Of a stretch of DNA of 64,000 bases, positions 34,993 to 45,900 are shown piece after piece. The stretch is from Akkermansia muciniphila (lineage in GTDB: Bacteria > Verrucomicrobiota > Verrucomicrobiia > Verrucomicrobiales > Akkermansiaceae): contig CAMDAD010000015.1 in the NCBI GenBank assembly GCA_945888515.1, positions 1 through 64,000 of the forward strand, given 5' to 3'. The notes under the pieces were generated by a model. The model made no database searches, was not told the DNA's origin, and worked only from the letters and a program-made list of their open reading frames with translations. How positions within the stretch are numbered: position 1 is the first letter of the stretch; every line of letters starts with the position of its first letter. A program made the position numbers and the translations under genes.

Positions 34993-36405
34993 ATGAACAA
35001 TCGTCGCGAATTTCTCAAAGCTCTCAGTGCCAGCACCACCGCCGCTATGATGGCGCGCGCCCCACGGTTGCTGGCGGATGAAATCAATCACCCCGCCTCC
35101 AAGGCAGACAGTTGCATCCTCCTTTGGATGGCAGGCGGCATGGCTGCGCCCGAGACCTTTGATCCCAAGCGCTACCAACCCTTTGAAAAAGGAGTATCCC
35201 TATCAAAGATTCTCAGCACTTTCCCCTCGATCCGGACCGCTGTAGATCATATCAATATTTGCAAGGGCTTGGAAAATATCGCATCGGTCATGGATCGCGG
35301 CACGTTGATCCGCTCAGCAGTGCAGGAAGATCTTGGTTCGATTCTGCATTCGCGACACCAATACCATTGGCACACGGGCTACGTGCCACCGCAAACTGTC
35401 GCGGCACCTCACATCGGCGCATGGATGGCCAAGGTCTTAGGTCCGAAAAATCCAGTGATGCCCGCGTTCATCAACATCGGTCAACGCCTCGAAGGGGTAG
35501 GGGAGAGCGAAGAGTTGAAGGCTTTCACCACCGGCGGATTTTTTGGTTCGGAATTCGGACCGATGAACCTTCCTTATCCCGATCAAGCTGCCGCTGCTGT
35601 CCGACCACCCAAAGGCATGACACCCGATCGATTCCAAAGTCGCCGTGCTCTATTGACGCAGTTGCTCGCGAAGTCGCCGCATCGGGAATACATGTCCGAT
35701 CACCAGCAGGAATCCATGCTGCGATCGCTCGACAATGCTCATCGTCTTCTCTCGGCGAAAGAGCGTGAGGCCTTTGATATCACGCTGGAACCAAAGGAGG
35801 TCTACGATCGCTATAATACCGGTCGTTTCGGTCAAGGCTGCCTGCTCGCGCGTCGCCTCGTCGAAAATGGTGCTCGCTTCGTAGAAGTCACCACCGAGTA
35901 TGTGCCGTTTTTCCAGTGGGATACTCATAAAGACGGTCATGCTGTCGTGGAAAAAATGCACAAGGAAATCGACATGCCTATTGCGCAACTCATCCGCGAC
36001 CTCGAAGAGCGCGGATTGTTGGATCGCACTCTGGTCATTGTTGCCAGCGAGTTCTCGCGTGATGCGATGATGGAGGGTGGTCCCGGTTCCAGCGCCAAAG
36101 ATCAGGCCACGGTCAAGGGCGATACGTTAGAAAGCACTTCTCACTACGGTCTGCACCGCCATTTTACTCAAGGATCTAGTGTCTTGATGTTCGGCGGCGG
36201 CGTGAAAAAAGGTCATCTCCATGGTGCGACTGCCGACGAGAGACCACTGGTGGCGATCAAGGACCCCGTGACCATTCCCGATCTCCACGCCACCATTTTC
36301 ACAGCGATGGGAATTAGTCCCAAAACGGTCTATGATGTCGAGCAGCGTCCCTTCTATGCTACGCTCGACGGCAAAGGCAAAGCCGTAGATTCTATCTTTG
36401 CCTGA
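34993..36405 (+). CDS. DUF1501 protein, Tat-exported
   Basis: I start at MNNRREFLKALSASTTAAMMA (base 34993), a twin-arginine signal (NRREFLK). The track start 29 codons earlier runs into the previous gene. The DUF1501 body resembles the alkaline phosphatase/sulfatase fold: CILLWMAGGMAAPETFDPK, HINICKGLENIASVMDRGTLIRS, TGYVPPQTVAAPHIGAWMAK, GARFVEVTTEYVPFFQWDTHKDG and the EFSRDAMMEGG segment. It follows a DUF1549/DUF1553 gene, its conserved partner. The family is likely hydrolytic but unproven. Confidence 0.93.
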   Translation: MNNRREFLKALSASTTAAMMARAPRLLADEINHPASKADSCILLWMAGGMAAPETFDPKRYQPFEKGVSLSKILSTFPSIRTAVDHINICKGLENIASVMDRGTLIRSAVQEDLGSILHSRHQYHWHTGYVPPQTVAAPHIGAWMAKVLGPKNPVMPAFINIGQRLEGVGESEELKAFTTGGFFGSEFGPMNLPYPDQAAAAVRPPKGMTPDRFQSRRALLTQLLAKSPHREYMSDHQQESMLRSLDNAHRLLSAKEREAFDITLEPKEVYDRYNTGRFGQGCLLARRLVENGARFVEVTTEYVPFFQWDTHKDGHAVVEKMHKEIDMPIAQLIRDLEERGLLDRTLVIVASEFSRDAMMEGGPGSSAKDQATVKGDTLESTSHYGLHRHFTQGSSVLMFGGGVKKGHLHGATADERPLVAIKDPVTIPDLHATIFTAMGISPKTVYDVEQRPFYATLDGKGKAVDSIFA

Positions 36406-36476
36406 GCCAAAGCGCGTTCTTTCTGGGCGCGGACGAACTTGAAACCTGATCATGGAAAAACTTCTCCCGACTGGCG

Positions 36477-37190
36477 ATGATTTCTAACAAATCCGTGCTG
36501 GTGACCGGAGCGAATCGCGGTCTCGGCCTCGAGGCGACTAGGCTTTTTTTGCAAAATGGATTTCACGTTGTCTTAGCGGGGCGTGATTTGCGCGCACTGG
36601 AAAAGGCTCGTCAGTCGATTGATCCGCAGGCGATGTGCAGTAGCGTGCTGGAACTGGACATGACGTCAACCGAGCAGATCGAACGAGTGCCGAGTCGCTT
36701 AGATGAAGCGGGCATTCAGTTGGATGTGCTGGTGAACAATGCTGGTGTTTTTCCGCGCGATGGGAGTCTCATCGATGGTCTTAGATTGGCTATTGATACC
36801 AATGTGACCGGTGCTGTGGCACTGACGCTGGCTTTGTCGAACCACTTGATGAGGACTCCTGAGCCCAGGGTGGTGATGGTGTCGTCGGGCCTGGGATCAT
36901 TTGGACGATGCGCGGGAGCGGACGCACCACTCGCGGCATCCCATTTTCTTGCGTATCAAACATCCAAGGCTGCGCTCAATATGGCCACGGTCTGCCTCGC
37001 TAAACAATTTGCGGGAACAGGTCTCGTGATCACGACGATTTCGCCTGGATGGTGTCGCACGGACATGGGAGGAGTTGATGCGCCACGCAGCGCGAGAGAG
37101 GGCGCGTCTGTGATCTACCACGCCGCCACACTGCCTCCCGGATCACCCAGCGGTACTTTTCTCGGAGAAAACGGCACGATGCCTTGGTAG
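36477..37190 (+). CDS. SDR-family oxidoreductase
   Basis: A 237-residue classical-type SDR. Cofactor loop TGANRGLGLEATRLFL, NNAGVF, the active-site YQTSKAALNMATVCLAKQF, and the PG motif SPGWCRTDMGG are all in order. The substrate is not evident; the C-terminal GENGTMPW matches carbonyl-reductase-like members. It lies between DUF1501 and the sulfatase gene on the same strand with about 70 bases on one side and 100 on the other, so co-transcription is possible. Confidence 0.9.
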   Translation: MISNKSVLVTGANRGLGLEATRLFLQNGFHVVLAGRDLRALEKARQSIDPQAMCSSVLELDMTSTEQIERVPSRLDEAGIQLDVLVNNAGVFPRDGSLIDGLRLAIDTNVTGAVALTLALSNHLMRTPEPRVVMVSSGLGSFGRCAGADAPLAASHFLAYQTSKAALNMATVCLAKQFAGTGLVITTISPGWCRTDMGGVDAPRSAREGASVIYHAATLPPGSPSGTFLGENGTMPW

Positions 37191-37293
37191 CTCGTTTTTT
37201 TATGATGACGAAGGGAGAAGATTTTCTTTGCGTCCTCCATGGCCAGACAAAGCGCACTTTACGTTTGCCACGCATGAGGTCATAGTCATTTCA

Positions 37294-38715
37294 ATGCCTA
37301 CGAAACCTTTACTCTCTCGATCTTGGTTGCTTCTCATCTTGCCCGTTGTGTTGCTGTGCGACTCCGCGGTTGCGGCGCAGCGGCCTAACATCATCGTGGT
37401 TCTTCTCGACGACATGGGGTGGGGGGACTTTTCGTGTTTTGGCAATCAGGATGTCAAAACTTCGCAAGTGGATCGTCTGGCGCAAGAAGGCATTCGGTTT
37501 TCCCAATTTTATGTTAACTCACCGATTTGTTCGCCCTCACGGACCGCCTTCACGACTGGTCAGTATCCGCAGCGCTGGAAGATCAGCTCGTATTTGAATG
37601 ATCGCGCTGATAACGCCCGCCGTGGTATGGCGGATTGGCTTGATCCGAAAGCCCCTTCGCTCGCACGGATGCTGCAACATAACGGCTATGCCACCGGTCA
37701 TTTTGGTAAGTGGCACATGGGTGGACAGCGTGATGTGGATGACGCGCCGGCGATCTCGGAGTATGGCTTCGATGCATCGCTCACCAACTTCGAGGGCATG
37801 GGTGCGAAGCTGCTGCCGCTCACCATGATGCCCGGTTCAACCGAAGCGGGTAGGATCTGGGCTGACGCTGAGCGACTCGGCAAGCCCGTGACCTGGATGC
37901 AGCGCTCACAGATTACGGGCGGATTTGTGGATGCGGCCATTCCTTTTATCGATCGCGCAAACGCGGCCAAAAAACCGTTTTTTGTGAACCTATGGCCGGA
38001 TGATGTGCATCGCCCGTATTGGCCACCTGTGGATCAATGGGCGGATGGCAAACGTGGTCTCTATCGTGCGGTATTGAAGGAGGCCGATCGCCAACTAGGC
38101 AAGCTCTTCGATCACATCCGCAACAATCCGACACTGCGCGATCATACCCTCATTTTGATTTGTTCCGATAATGGTCCAGAACCGGGAGTAGGCAGTGCGG
38201 GTCCGTTTCGCGGCACGAAAGGAACTCTCTATGAAGGCGGCACACGTTCTTCGTTGATCGCGTGGGCCCCGGGACTAATGGGACAATCTGAGTGCGGCGC
38301 GCACAATGAGCAGTCTGTCTTCGCCGCATTCGATCTCGTGCCATCACTCCTTTCGATGGCACAACTCACGCCGCCCGAGGGAACAGAATTCGACGGAGAA
38401 AATCTCGCGCCTGTGCTACTTGGAAAGAGCCAAGCTTCGCGCCATGCACCCATCTTTTGGCGGCGTCCGCCGGATCGAAAAACCATGGCTCCTTCCAAGG
38501 AACAGCTGCCCGCGCTGGCTGTGCGAGAGGGTCGTTGGAAATTGCTCTGCGAATATGATGGCAGCGAGCCACAACTTTATGATCTCGCAGTGGATCGCGG
38601 CGAGAAAAAGAACACGGCCGCACAGTATCCAGAAGAGGTTGCTAGGCTGACCGCAGCATTGCTTGCGTGGCATCGATCCATGCCGCCCGATCGTGGTCCG
38701 CAGTTGTCCAAGTGA
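37294..38715 (+). CDS. secreted sulfatase
   Basis: I start at MPTKPLLSRSWLLLILPVVLL (base 37294), a signal peptide; the track start 22 codons earlier precedes it. The type I sulfatase signature is PICSPSRTAFTTGQYPQR (CxPSR, with the cysteine converted to formylglycine), and metal-binding residues lie in NIIVVLLDDMGWGD and ICSDNGPEPG. GHFGKWHMGG carries the conserved GKWH. Length (473) is normal. It removes sulfate esters from a glycan outside the cell. No formylglycine-generating enzyme is encoded in the window, so it depends on one elsewhere. Confidence 0.94.
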   Translation: MPTKPLLSRSWLLLILPVVLLCDSAVAAQRPNIIVVLLDDMGWGDFSCFGNQDVKTSQVDRLAQEGIRFSQFYVNSPICSPSRTAFTTGQYPQRWKISSYLNDRADNARRGMADWLDPKAPSLARMLQHNGYATGHFGKWHMGGQRDVDDAPAISEYGFDASLTNFEGMGAKLLPLTMMPGSTEAGRIWADAERLGKPVTWMQRSQITGGFVDAAIPFIDRANAAKKPFFVNLWPDDVHRPYWPPVDQWADGKRGLYRAVLKEADRQLGKLFDHIRNNPTLRDHTLILICSDNGPEPGVGSAGPFRGTKGTLYEGGTRSSLIAWAPGLMGQSECGAHNEQSVFAAFDLVPSLLSMAQLTPPEGTEFDGENLAPVLLGKSQASRHAPIFWRRPPDRKTMAPSKEQLPALAVREGRWKLLCEYDGSEPQLYDLAVDRGEKKNTAAQYPEEVARLTAALLAWHRSMPPDRGPQLSK

Positions 38716-38897
38716 GATGATTTTCACGGAAAAGGAAACTGCGCGGAAATCGATCATAGGTTGGCTTTTGTGTTATCATAAATCAAAGTATCAAAAGAAA
38801 AATACGATAGGTTCGTTTTTGTAATGGAATTTTTGATGTATGGAGATGTCAGATAAATTTCTTGGCAACTGGGTGCGTTTCTCTATTGTGAATATCT

Positions 38898-38917
38898 CCG
38901 AATAGGACAGTATTCGG
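38898..38917. promoter_or_regulatory. inverted repeat upstream of the BNR_4 lyase-like gene
   Basis: CCGAATA-GGACAG-TATTCGG, perfect seven-base arms with a six-base gap. It lies about 100 bases before the likely start of the large BNR_4 gene. No downstream T run, so an operator is more likely than a terminator. Confidence 0.4.
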
Positions 38918-39016
38918 TCACGTCGTGTTGCTGCGCGTATACTGCAAACACCTGCTCGATCAATTCAGGCAGATGGTTTGTGTATGGCTATTGCATCACC
39001 TCAGCGCTCGTTCGAA

Positions 39017-42000
39017 ATGATCTTCAATCAAAAAATCAAAGCCATACTTCCATGCGTTTTCGCTTGTTTGATGAACTGCGATGCCGCACCAGCAGCGTTG
39101 ACTTTTTTGATGGATTCTATTGTTGATGACAAAGCACTCGTCACTCCGGTGGGAAATCCGTTTGTAGGCCCGATGAATGGAACGGCATTTCAGAATGATA
39201 TCCTCGTCAACCATAACGGATGGCAATACACCGCGTGGTATGATACGGTGGGCACGGATCAAAGTATGTGGTTGGGGCGGCGCAGCATACGCGGACCGAT
39301 AGCGGGGACTTGGGAAAAGTTCGATACTGGTTCGGATCTAGTTAATGGTGATGAAAGCGTCTGGGACACTCACAATACCATTTCGCTGGGTATTTCGAAG
39401 GCTGATGGCATTCTTCACATGTCATGGGATCATCATGGCAACAACCTACGCTACCGCCGCAGCTTACCTGGTTTACTCACCTACTCAGACAAGGCATGGA
39501 CTTCCGCGCAGATCATGAGCGAGCAGAGCTGGATCACAACCTCTGGGAGCACGATCACGGGTGTCACCTATCCGATGTTCATCAATACCCCGGAAAACAC
39601 GCTTCTGTTTAACTACCGCACCGGCGGCTCGAATAACGGGTCGAATTGGCTGGCTTTGTGGCAACCGTCTTCTTTCAACTATGCGGCACCCATCTTGGTC
39701 ACCGTGAGGGACGGAAGCTATACCGGCCCATCGAATAACGGGGGAACCTTTACTTCGAATAGCCGCAATGCTTACGCCAATGGCTTCGATTTCACCAGTG
39801 ATGGCAAACTTCATTACACATGGACCTGGCGAGAAAGCGTGGTGGCATCCAATCATGATCTATGCTATGCTTTTAGCCCTGATCGAGGGATCAAGTGGTA
39901 TAACAACGCAGGCACACTCATCGCTGATACCTCGCTGGGACAGCGCATCCGCGTCGATACTCCCGGTATCGTCGTCGTTCCTTTGAATTGCCAGCAGCAG
40001 TTGATCAACCAACAAACGCAGTGTGTCGACGAACAAGGACGCGTGCACATTCTGGTTTATCACCGACGTCAGGAAGCCGGCTTCGAGTGGACTCTGGGCG
40101 ACGGACCCTTTAGTGGTGTTGACACGGCCTATCATCATTATTTCCGCGACCCCACTACAGGGACTTGGACTGGTTCTCGTCTTCCCGTCACCTTTCCCGT
40201 AGGATCCCGCCCCGATGTGGAAACTTTGTCGAATGGTGATATTTATACGGTATATCGATCAGGCAAGCAATTAGTCATTGCGGCTGCCACTGCAGCGGCG
40301 AATTATACGGACTGGACCATTCTCACAAGCGTGGGAACCAATTACGGTGGAGAGCCGCGGCTTGATCACGACCGATTGCGCGAGAGCGGCGTTCTTTCGG
40401 TCTTCGTCTCGGAAGATGCGCCCTCATCGAGCACACCCACACCGGTGCCACTGCATGTGCTGGACTATGCCACGGGTCCCGTTTTCGAGGCACACGCTGG
40501 TCAGGATCAACGGGTGATTGATCTGGATGGAGACGGCTTGCAGTCCATCTCTCTGAATGGTGAAGTGGGATCAACCATAGGGATCAACACTCGATCGCAG
40601 CGTTGGATGCATCAGGGTGCGTTGCTTTCAACCCAAGCGTCTCACACCATAAATCTTCCTGTGGGCACGCATACCTTGGTATACGAGGCAACATCACAAC
40701 AAGGAGTCGTTTCCTCGGATAGCGTCGTCATCAGCATTGTCGCGATCTCGGTGAAACTTCCGCTGATCAGTGCCACAGCATCCAGTCATGATGGCAATTT
40801 GCCGGTAAACACACTGGACAGTGCGACAGCCACTCGCTGGTCCGCACTCGGTGCTGGCGAGTTCATCACGTGGGAATTTTCGAATATTGTACGATTGCGC
40901 GCGCTCTCCCTCGCTTTCTATCAGGGAAATTTGCGCAGAGCCATCTTCGATGTCCAGACTTCTGTGGATGGCATCTCGTGGATTTCCGCTCTCACGCGAT
41001 CAACAAGTTCTGGCGCGAGTGTGGAGCTTGAAGCTTACGATCTCCCTGACACGCCGGCACGGTTTATCCGTTACGTGGGTCACGGCAACACCATCAGCAT
41101 GTGGAATAGTCTGACGGAAGTGACATTTGATATCGCTCAACCAGAGCCCTATCAGGTCGACTCGGAAACCCTGCACCTCTGGCATTTGGATGAAACGACG
41201 ACTCCCTTTGTGAATGCTGCTCAGTCTTCCCATCCACTGTCTGGTTTGCATCATGGAGCGCTGGCGCAGCAGCCTGCGCCGAGTGGCTTCGGGGCTTCTG
41301 TGAATTTTAACACGGGTACCGGCACCAATCGCGGCATTATCACTTATGCGCCTTCGCTTTCATCGCTCGTGACTCCGGAAACACCGAATACCTTTGCCTA
41401 TCACGGTCCGGATGGAGCGTTCACGATCGAGGCCATGGTGCGGTTCGATACCCATCCTGGAACTTGGACTGTGCCGGGTCAGATTGTCGCCATGGAGGGC
41501 GATGGCTCCGGTCTGGAAGATCGCGTGTTTCAATTTCGCATTGCTACTGCGAATGGGGTTCCATTTCTGCAGTTCAACAAACTGGCTGCTGTTACGGAAT
41601 CATTATCGATCCCTCTGCCAGCAGAGGGCGTGCATATGGCCGCAACTAATCTGTGGTTTCACGTCGCCATCACTTACAACGGCAAAGAGGGCGAAGCGGA
41701 CAACACGCGGTTTTTTTGGACGCGTCTTGATTCGGGAGTGGCCCTCGCCCATCAGATCGGAACTGGGACTCTCTCTACGGAATTTAACTTCAGAACGATG
41801 CAGGGTGATTTTTCGATCGGCAACGAAGCGCGTTCCGCTTTGGGCAGTTCGGAGGTATTCTTGGGTTCCATCGATGAGGTCAGAATCAGCTCGATCGCCC
41901 GAACTCCAGCGTCGTTCGTGTTTGCACACGATGCGGATCAAGATCAACTGACCGATTCCTGGGAAATGGCTCATTTTGGTCATCTGGCACAACGTGCCCA

Positions 42001-42280
42001 GGATGACTTTGACGGTGATGGCACCAGCAACCTTGTCGAATCACTTCTGCAGCTCAATCCTACCCGCGGAGCTTCGATGTTTCGTGCGGCAATGAATCGT
42101 CAGGGAAATAGCGTCTCATTGTCCTGGCCGAGCGCCCCCGGCGTTCGTTTCCGAGTAGAGCGATCCACAAGTCTATCCGATCAATGGAATGATCTCGGAG
42201 CCATGGAGGGAGGCACATTCACAGATGCTAACCCTCCCGCCGAAAAAGCATTCTACCGCATTCGCCTCCTTCGTCCGTGA
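39017..42280 (+). CDS. secreted BNR_4 protein with discoidin and LamG modules, ulvan-lyase-like active site
   Basis: I start at MIFNQKIKAILPCVFACLMN (base 39017), a signal peptide; the track starts at a TTG. The BNR_4 propeller (about residues 40-490 in track numbering) has WDTHNTISLG, LHMSWDHHGNNLRYR, GVTYPMFI and FNYRTGGSNNGSN. The His, His, Tyr and Arg spacing (132, 152, 198, 214 in track numbering) resembles the catalytic set I recall from PL25 ulvan lyases. An Ig-like region (about 505-600), an F5/8-type C domain (about 600-715, SSHDGNLPVNTLDSATATRW) and a LamG-like domain (about 730-980, FTIEAMVRFDTHPGTWTV) follow. The tail has DFDGDGTSNLVESLLQL and a shared C-terminal module. It probably cleaves a sulfated or uronic-acid polysaccharide outside the cell. 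Confidence 0.8.
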   Translation: MIFNQKIKAILPCVFACLMNCDAAPAALTFLMDSIVDDKALVTPVGNPFVGPMNGTAFQNDILVNHNGWQYTAWYDTVGTDQSMWLGRRSIRGPIAGTWEKFDTGSDLVNGDESVWDTHNTISLGISKADGILHMSWDHHGNNLRYRRSLPGLLTYSDKAWTSAQIMSEQSWITTSGSTITGVTYPMFINTPENTLLFNYRTGGSNNGSNWLALWQPSSFNYAAPILVTVRDGSYTGPSNNGGTFTSNSRNAYANGFDFTSDGKLHYTWTWRESVVASNHDLCYAFSPDRGIKWYNNAGTLIADTSLGQRIRVDTPGIVVVPLNCQQQLINQQTQCVDEQGRVHILVYHRRQEAGFEWTLGDGPFSGVDTAYHHYFRDPTTGTWTGSRLPVTFPVGSRPDVETLSNGDIYTVYRSGKQLVIAAATAAANYTDWTILTSVGTNYGGEPRLDHDRLRESGVLSVFVSEDAPSSSTPTPVPLHVLDYATGPVFEAHAGQDQRVIDLDGDGLQSISLNGEVGSTIGINTRSQRWMHQGALLSTQASHTINLPVGTHTLVYEATSQQGVVSSDSVVISIVAISVKLPLISATASSHDGNLPVNTLDSATATRWSALGAGEFITWEFSNIVRLRALSLAFYQGNLRRAIFDVQTSVDGISWISALTRSTSSGASVELEAYDLPDTPARFIRYVGHGNTISMWNSLTEVTFDIAQPEPYQVDSETLHLWHLDETTTPFVNAAQSSHPLSGLHHGALAQQPAPSGFGASVNFNTGTGTNRGIITYAPSLSSLVTPETPNTFAYHGPDGAFTIEAMVRFDTHPGTWTVPGQIVAMEGDGSGLEDRVFQFRIATANGVPFLQFNKLAAVTESLSIPLPAEGVHMAATNLWFHVAITYNGKEGEADNTRFFWTRLDSGVALAHQIGTGTLSTEFNFRTMQGDFSIGNEARSALGSSEVFLGSIDEVRISSIARTPASFVFAHDADQDQLTDSWEMAHFGHLAQRAQDDFDGDGTSNLVESLLQLNPTRGASMFRAAMNRQGNSVSLSWPSAPGVRFRVERSTSLSDQWNDLGAMEGGTFTDANPPAEKAFYRIRLLRP

Positions 42281-42902
42281 TGAGTGAGAATCTCTCATCC
42301 CCGACCTAGACGCAGCTGATTCATTAGGCATTCCGAGTTCTCTAAGCACACAATGGCTCCGGATTGGCCGATAGATTTGAAACCCGACTAACAGCAACCA
42401 GCCTCCCAGAAATCCAGTGACTGGCTTTGCAGTTACGATCTTCATCCAGACTTAACACACATGCCAGATGGGTGATTCGGTTCAAGGTCTAGTTAAAAAA
42501 ATTTGCAGCATTTTGCTGATGAGGATTTGAGGAAGTGCTTCTGCTCCCATCCGGTGATCTCGACATAGGCGTTGATAAGCTTGCCACTCGCCGTGCGTCA
42601 GTCGCACATTCCTTGCACGTGTCTTTTTGGTGTCTTTTTCATTGAGCCAATTCGATGAAATGAAATTTCCGGTGGTTCAATAATTTTCATTTGACAAAAA
42701 ACAACCTCATTGATAAAACGTTTAATCAACTGCGCGCGTGCTTTGCCATGAGCATTGCGGAACGCGCGAAAATCCGAAGAACGTTGTTGATAAAACCATG
42801 ACATCTCAAACGCCATTCTCTCTCGCTGAACCGTCGTCACTGACGAATTCGTGTGATCATTATCAGCTCTGTCACATCATTCATAATGAAAATAGCCGAG
42901 AG
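42281..42902. other. intergenic region with promoter before the large sulfatase
   Basis: About 620 bases between the BNR_4 gene and the preferred start of the modular sulfatase. It holds a GATGAG/CTCATC hairpin at about 42281-42301 just after the BNR_4 stop, and a TTGACA box followed by a LacI-type palindrome at 42691-42729. The track extends the sulfatase frame back to 42738 with a GTG start, but the early residues show no signal peptide; 42798 is another possible start. No other gene is supported. Confidence 0.55.
42691..42729 (+). promoter_or_regulatory. promoter with overlapping LacI-type operator
   Basis: A TTGACA -35 box (42691-42696) is followed by TTGATAAAACGTTTAATCAA (42710-42729), a 20-base near-palindrome with two mismatches and the central AACGTT typical of LacI/PurR-family operators. 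The operator overlaps the expected -10 position, fitting repression of the modular sulfatase gene downstream. Related AAACGT motifs occur at 29775, 52273 and 54803. Confidence 0.5.
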
Positions 42903-45900
42903 ATGGAAGTCGTAGAAAAAGCCCTTACCAAGCGCCACATTGTAAGTCGTTTTGATCGATTCGTTGTAGTGATTCGACACTTTTTGTTGCTCTTCATTTC
43001 GGTTATGGCAACTTCAGAAGCTGCCGTGCAAATAGACTTTAGCCACTCCTACACGAGTGCAACAAATTCTTTGCAAAATACGGGTAACATCACCTTAGCA
43101 TTCACGGTTGATGGTTCGGGAAATGTGACGCTTGACGCATCCTGCGTACTTACAGGACCTGCGGCATACGTGAATGAATTCGACGGTTCAGTGGGAACAA
43201 TCAGTGATCCTGCTATGTGGGGGCAAAGTTTTAGCATCGTGTTGTCCTCATCGGGCAGCGGTAGCCTACGCATCAGCAACAGTGGCAACGGCCTCTCCGT
43301 GCAAGGTGGTAATGCGGAACGTCTAGATTACGCTGCCGAGAGCATTACGGCAACAGTGGTGCCCATAGGTTCGGAGTTTAAGCTGTTAGAGATCGATTTC
43401 GCCAACGCAACAACAACGTCGGACACAAAAATGAATCTCGAGGATACGGCTTACACCCTTAGCGGCAGCAGCGGTTCGTTGGATGTATCAGCTCAGCGTG
43501 TTAATGGGACTTTCACGATCGATTCGAGTGCCGATACGGATGCGCAAGGATTTACGCTGTCAGGTCTGACCTTTGATTTGACTGCAATTCCCAGAGTGGA
43601 TGCTGATACGATCGTAAGTTTTGCCAACAGTGGAACGGGTTTTGGCCCTACACCGCCTTTTATATTATCGGGTAACAATCAAGCGACGATTAGTCTGGCT
43701 TTTTCGATTAACAATACCGGAATCATTTCCTTGGATGCGTCAACAACGAGCACCAATGCGGCTTTTATTGCGACCGTGAACGAGTGGGACAAGTCGAACG
43801 CGGGGTCTGTCTCTGATCCTGCTTTATTGGGAAAATCATTCACTCTCAGAGGCACTCCGTCGGTCACAGGTGCAAGCGGAAACCTCAGCATCAGTGAACT
43901 AGGCGGAGGAGGCATTGGTATCCAAGGAGAAAATGCCAATAAAATCGATGGACTGAATTACGGAGCAGGTGATGCCACATCAACTCCTGAAATCTTGTCC
44001 TGGGCGTTGACCGCGCCAGCGGGGTTGGAACTGGTGTTCAAAAGTTGGTCATACATCGAAGGCTCGGTAGGTGACATCCGGGTATCAAATGGAACGACCC
44101 ACACTGATTTTCCCAACATCGCCAGTGCCACGGGTGGGCTTACTCTCCCTGAGTTGCGATTGGCCAATGGCGCTGCCTTGACATTCCGAGAAATTCCCGG
44201 AGTGGGTGCCACGACAGGTGCAGGTATTGCAGGATTCTCGTTTATCCCCGTGGCAACAGCCACTCCACCTAACGGATCAGAGGGCTTTGATAACGGTGGC
44301 GGGAATGGTCTCTGGACGAATGGCGCAAATTGGAATCCGGACGGTGTGCCGAGCGCCCCCTCGGATGCGATCATCAATGGGTATCAGGTCGTTCTCAATT
44401 CGATCGCACCCACCCATCCCGATGAGCTTCAAATCATCAGTGGATCGCTATCTTTCACCAATACAGCCTCATTGTCTGTGCGCGCGATGACGATTGGCCG
44501 TGATCTAACGAAGACTGCCCGTTTGGTGATCGACGGGTCTTCGGTATCGTTCGGTCATTCCAACTCGTCCGCCACGGATGAATTCGCGGTAGGCTCGGCG
44601 GCAACTTTGGAGACAAAATTAGGATCCAGTGGAGGTTCCACTCTGGAGCTTGGGGCGGCGAAGCTGGTTCTAGATCTCGGATCAGAATGGGTTCTCGATG
44701 GAACAAACTTCACAGGGACGTTTGATATAGGTCGACGTTTTGTCTTGGCGAACTTCGGTTCATTTTCAGGAACGACAGCGGGATTGCGCACGCGAAATTT
44801 TGATTTGCCCGCGAATCGTGGTCTGCAACTCGTGGCGACTTCAACTTCTTTTTATTATGAGGTTGTCGCGCAAAACGCGGCAACTGGTCCGAATGTGATT
44901 GTGATCAACGTGGATGATATGGCGGGCGGACAACATTTTGGTTTCGAGGGGAGAAATTGTCTATCGCCTACGATCGATTCCCTTGCTGGTGGCGGGATTC
45001 GTTTCTCAGCAGCGATGGCATCTTCTACCGTATGCGGGCCATCCCGATATTCGTTGCTTACCAGTCGCTGGGCATCTCGCAACACCAGCGAAAATTTTTC
45101 ATCACTTTACCCTTCGGGCACTCTCGGAAGATTCGGCGTTTCTGATACGGATTTGGAGCATGATGGACAAAACGTCGGCGCTTGGCTTCAAAACGCAGGC
45201 TATCGCACGGGGTTTGTTGGCAAATGTCATGTGCTGGACGATGACTTGAAAGATACCACGAAATGGGCGGCCAAAGGACTTATCCCCTATGGTAAGACGG
45301 CTGATCCTGCTATCGACGATACGGTGAATGGATCCATGAAGCACAATCACCGGGTCGTCTGCCAGATGATGCGAGAGCACGGTTTTGATTATGTCGACGG
45401 CTTTTACCATGCGAATCTCAAAGAGCTCTATAGCGATAAACTGAACGTTCACAATCAAGAGTGGATTACCAGTCGTGCCCTGCGCTTCATCGATGAAAAC
45501 CGCAACGAGCGTTTCTTTTTATACATGGCTCCGACCATCAATCATGGTCCTGTGAATAACAACCTTGATTACACACTGAAAGCGAACAAGGGCTATACCA
45601 GCGCGGGTTATCTTCCCAGTGAAGATTATTCGTTTATGCCGACACGGCAAGCCATCATCAATGAGGTGACCTCAGCTGGTAAAGATCTCATTTCAGCCCG
45701 CGAAACGTGGTTGGATTATTCGATTAAAGCCATCATCACCCGACTCACACAATACGGCATTCGCAATGATACGTTGATTATTTTTACATCGGATCATGGA
45801 GAAAAAACTCTCAGTGGGCCGTTGGTATGGGGGAAATCGTCTCTCTACGACCTTGGCATGAAAGTGCCGCTGGTCATGAATTGGCCGAATGGAATCACGT

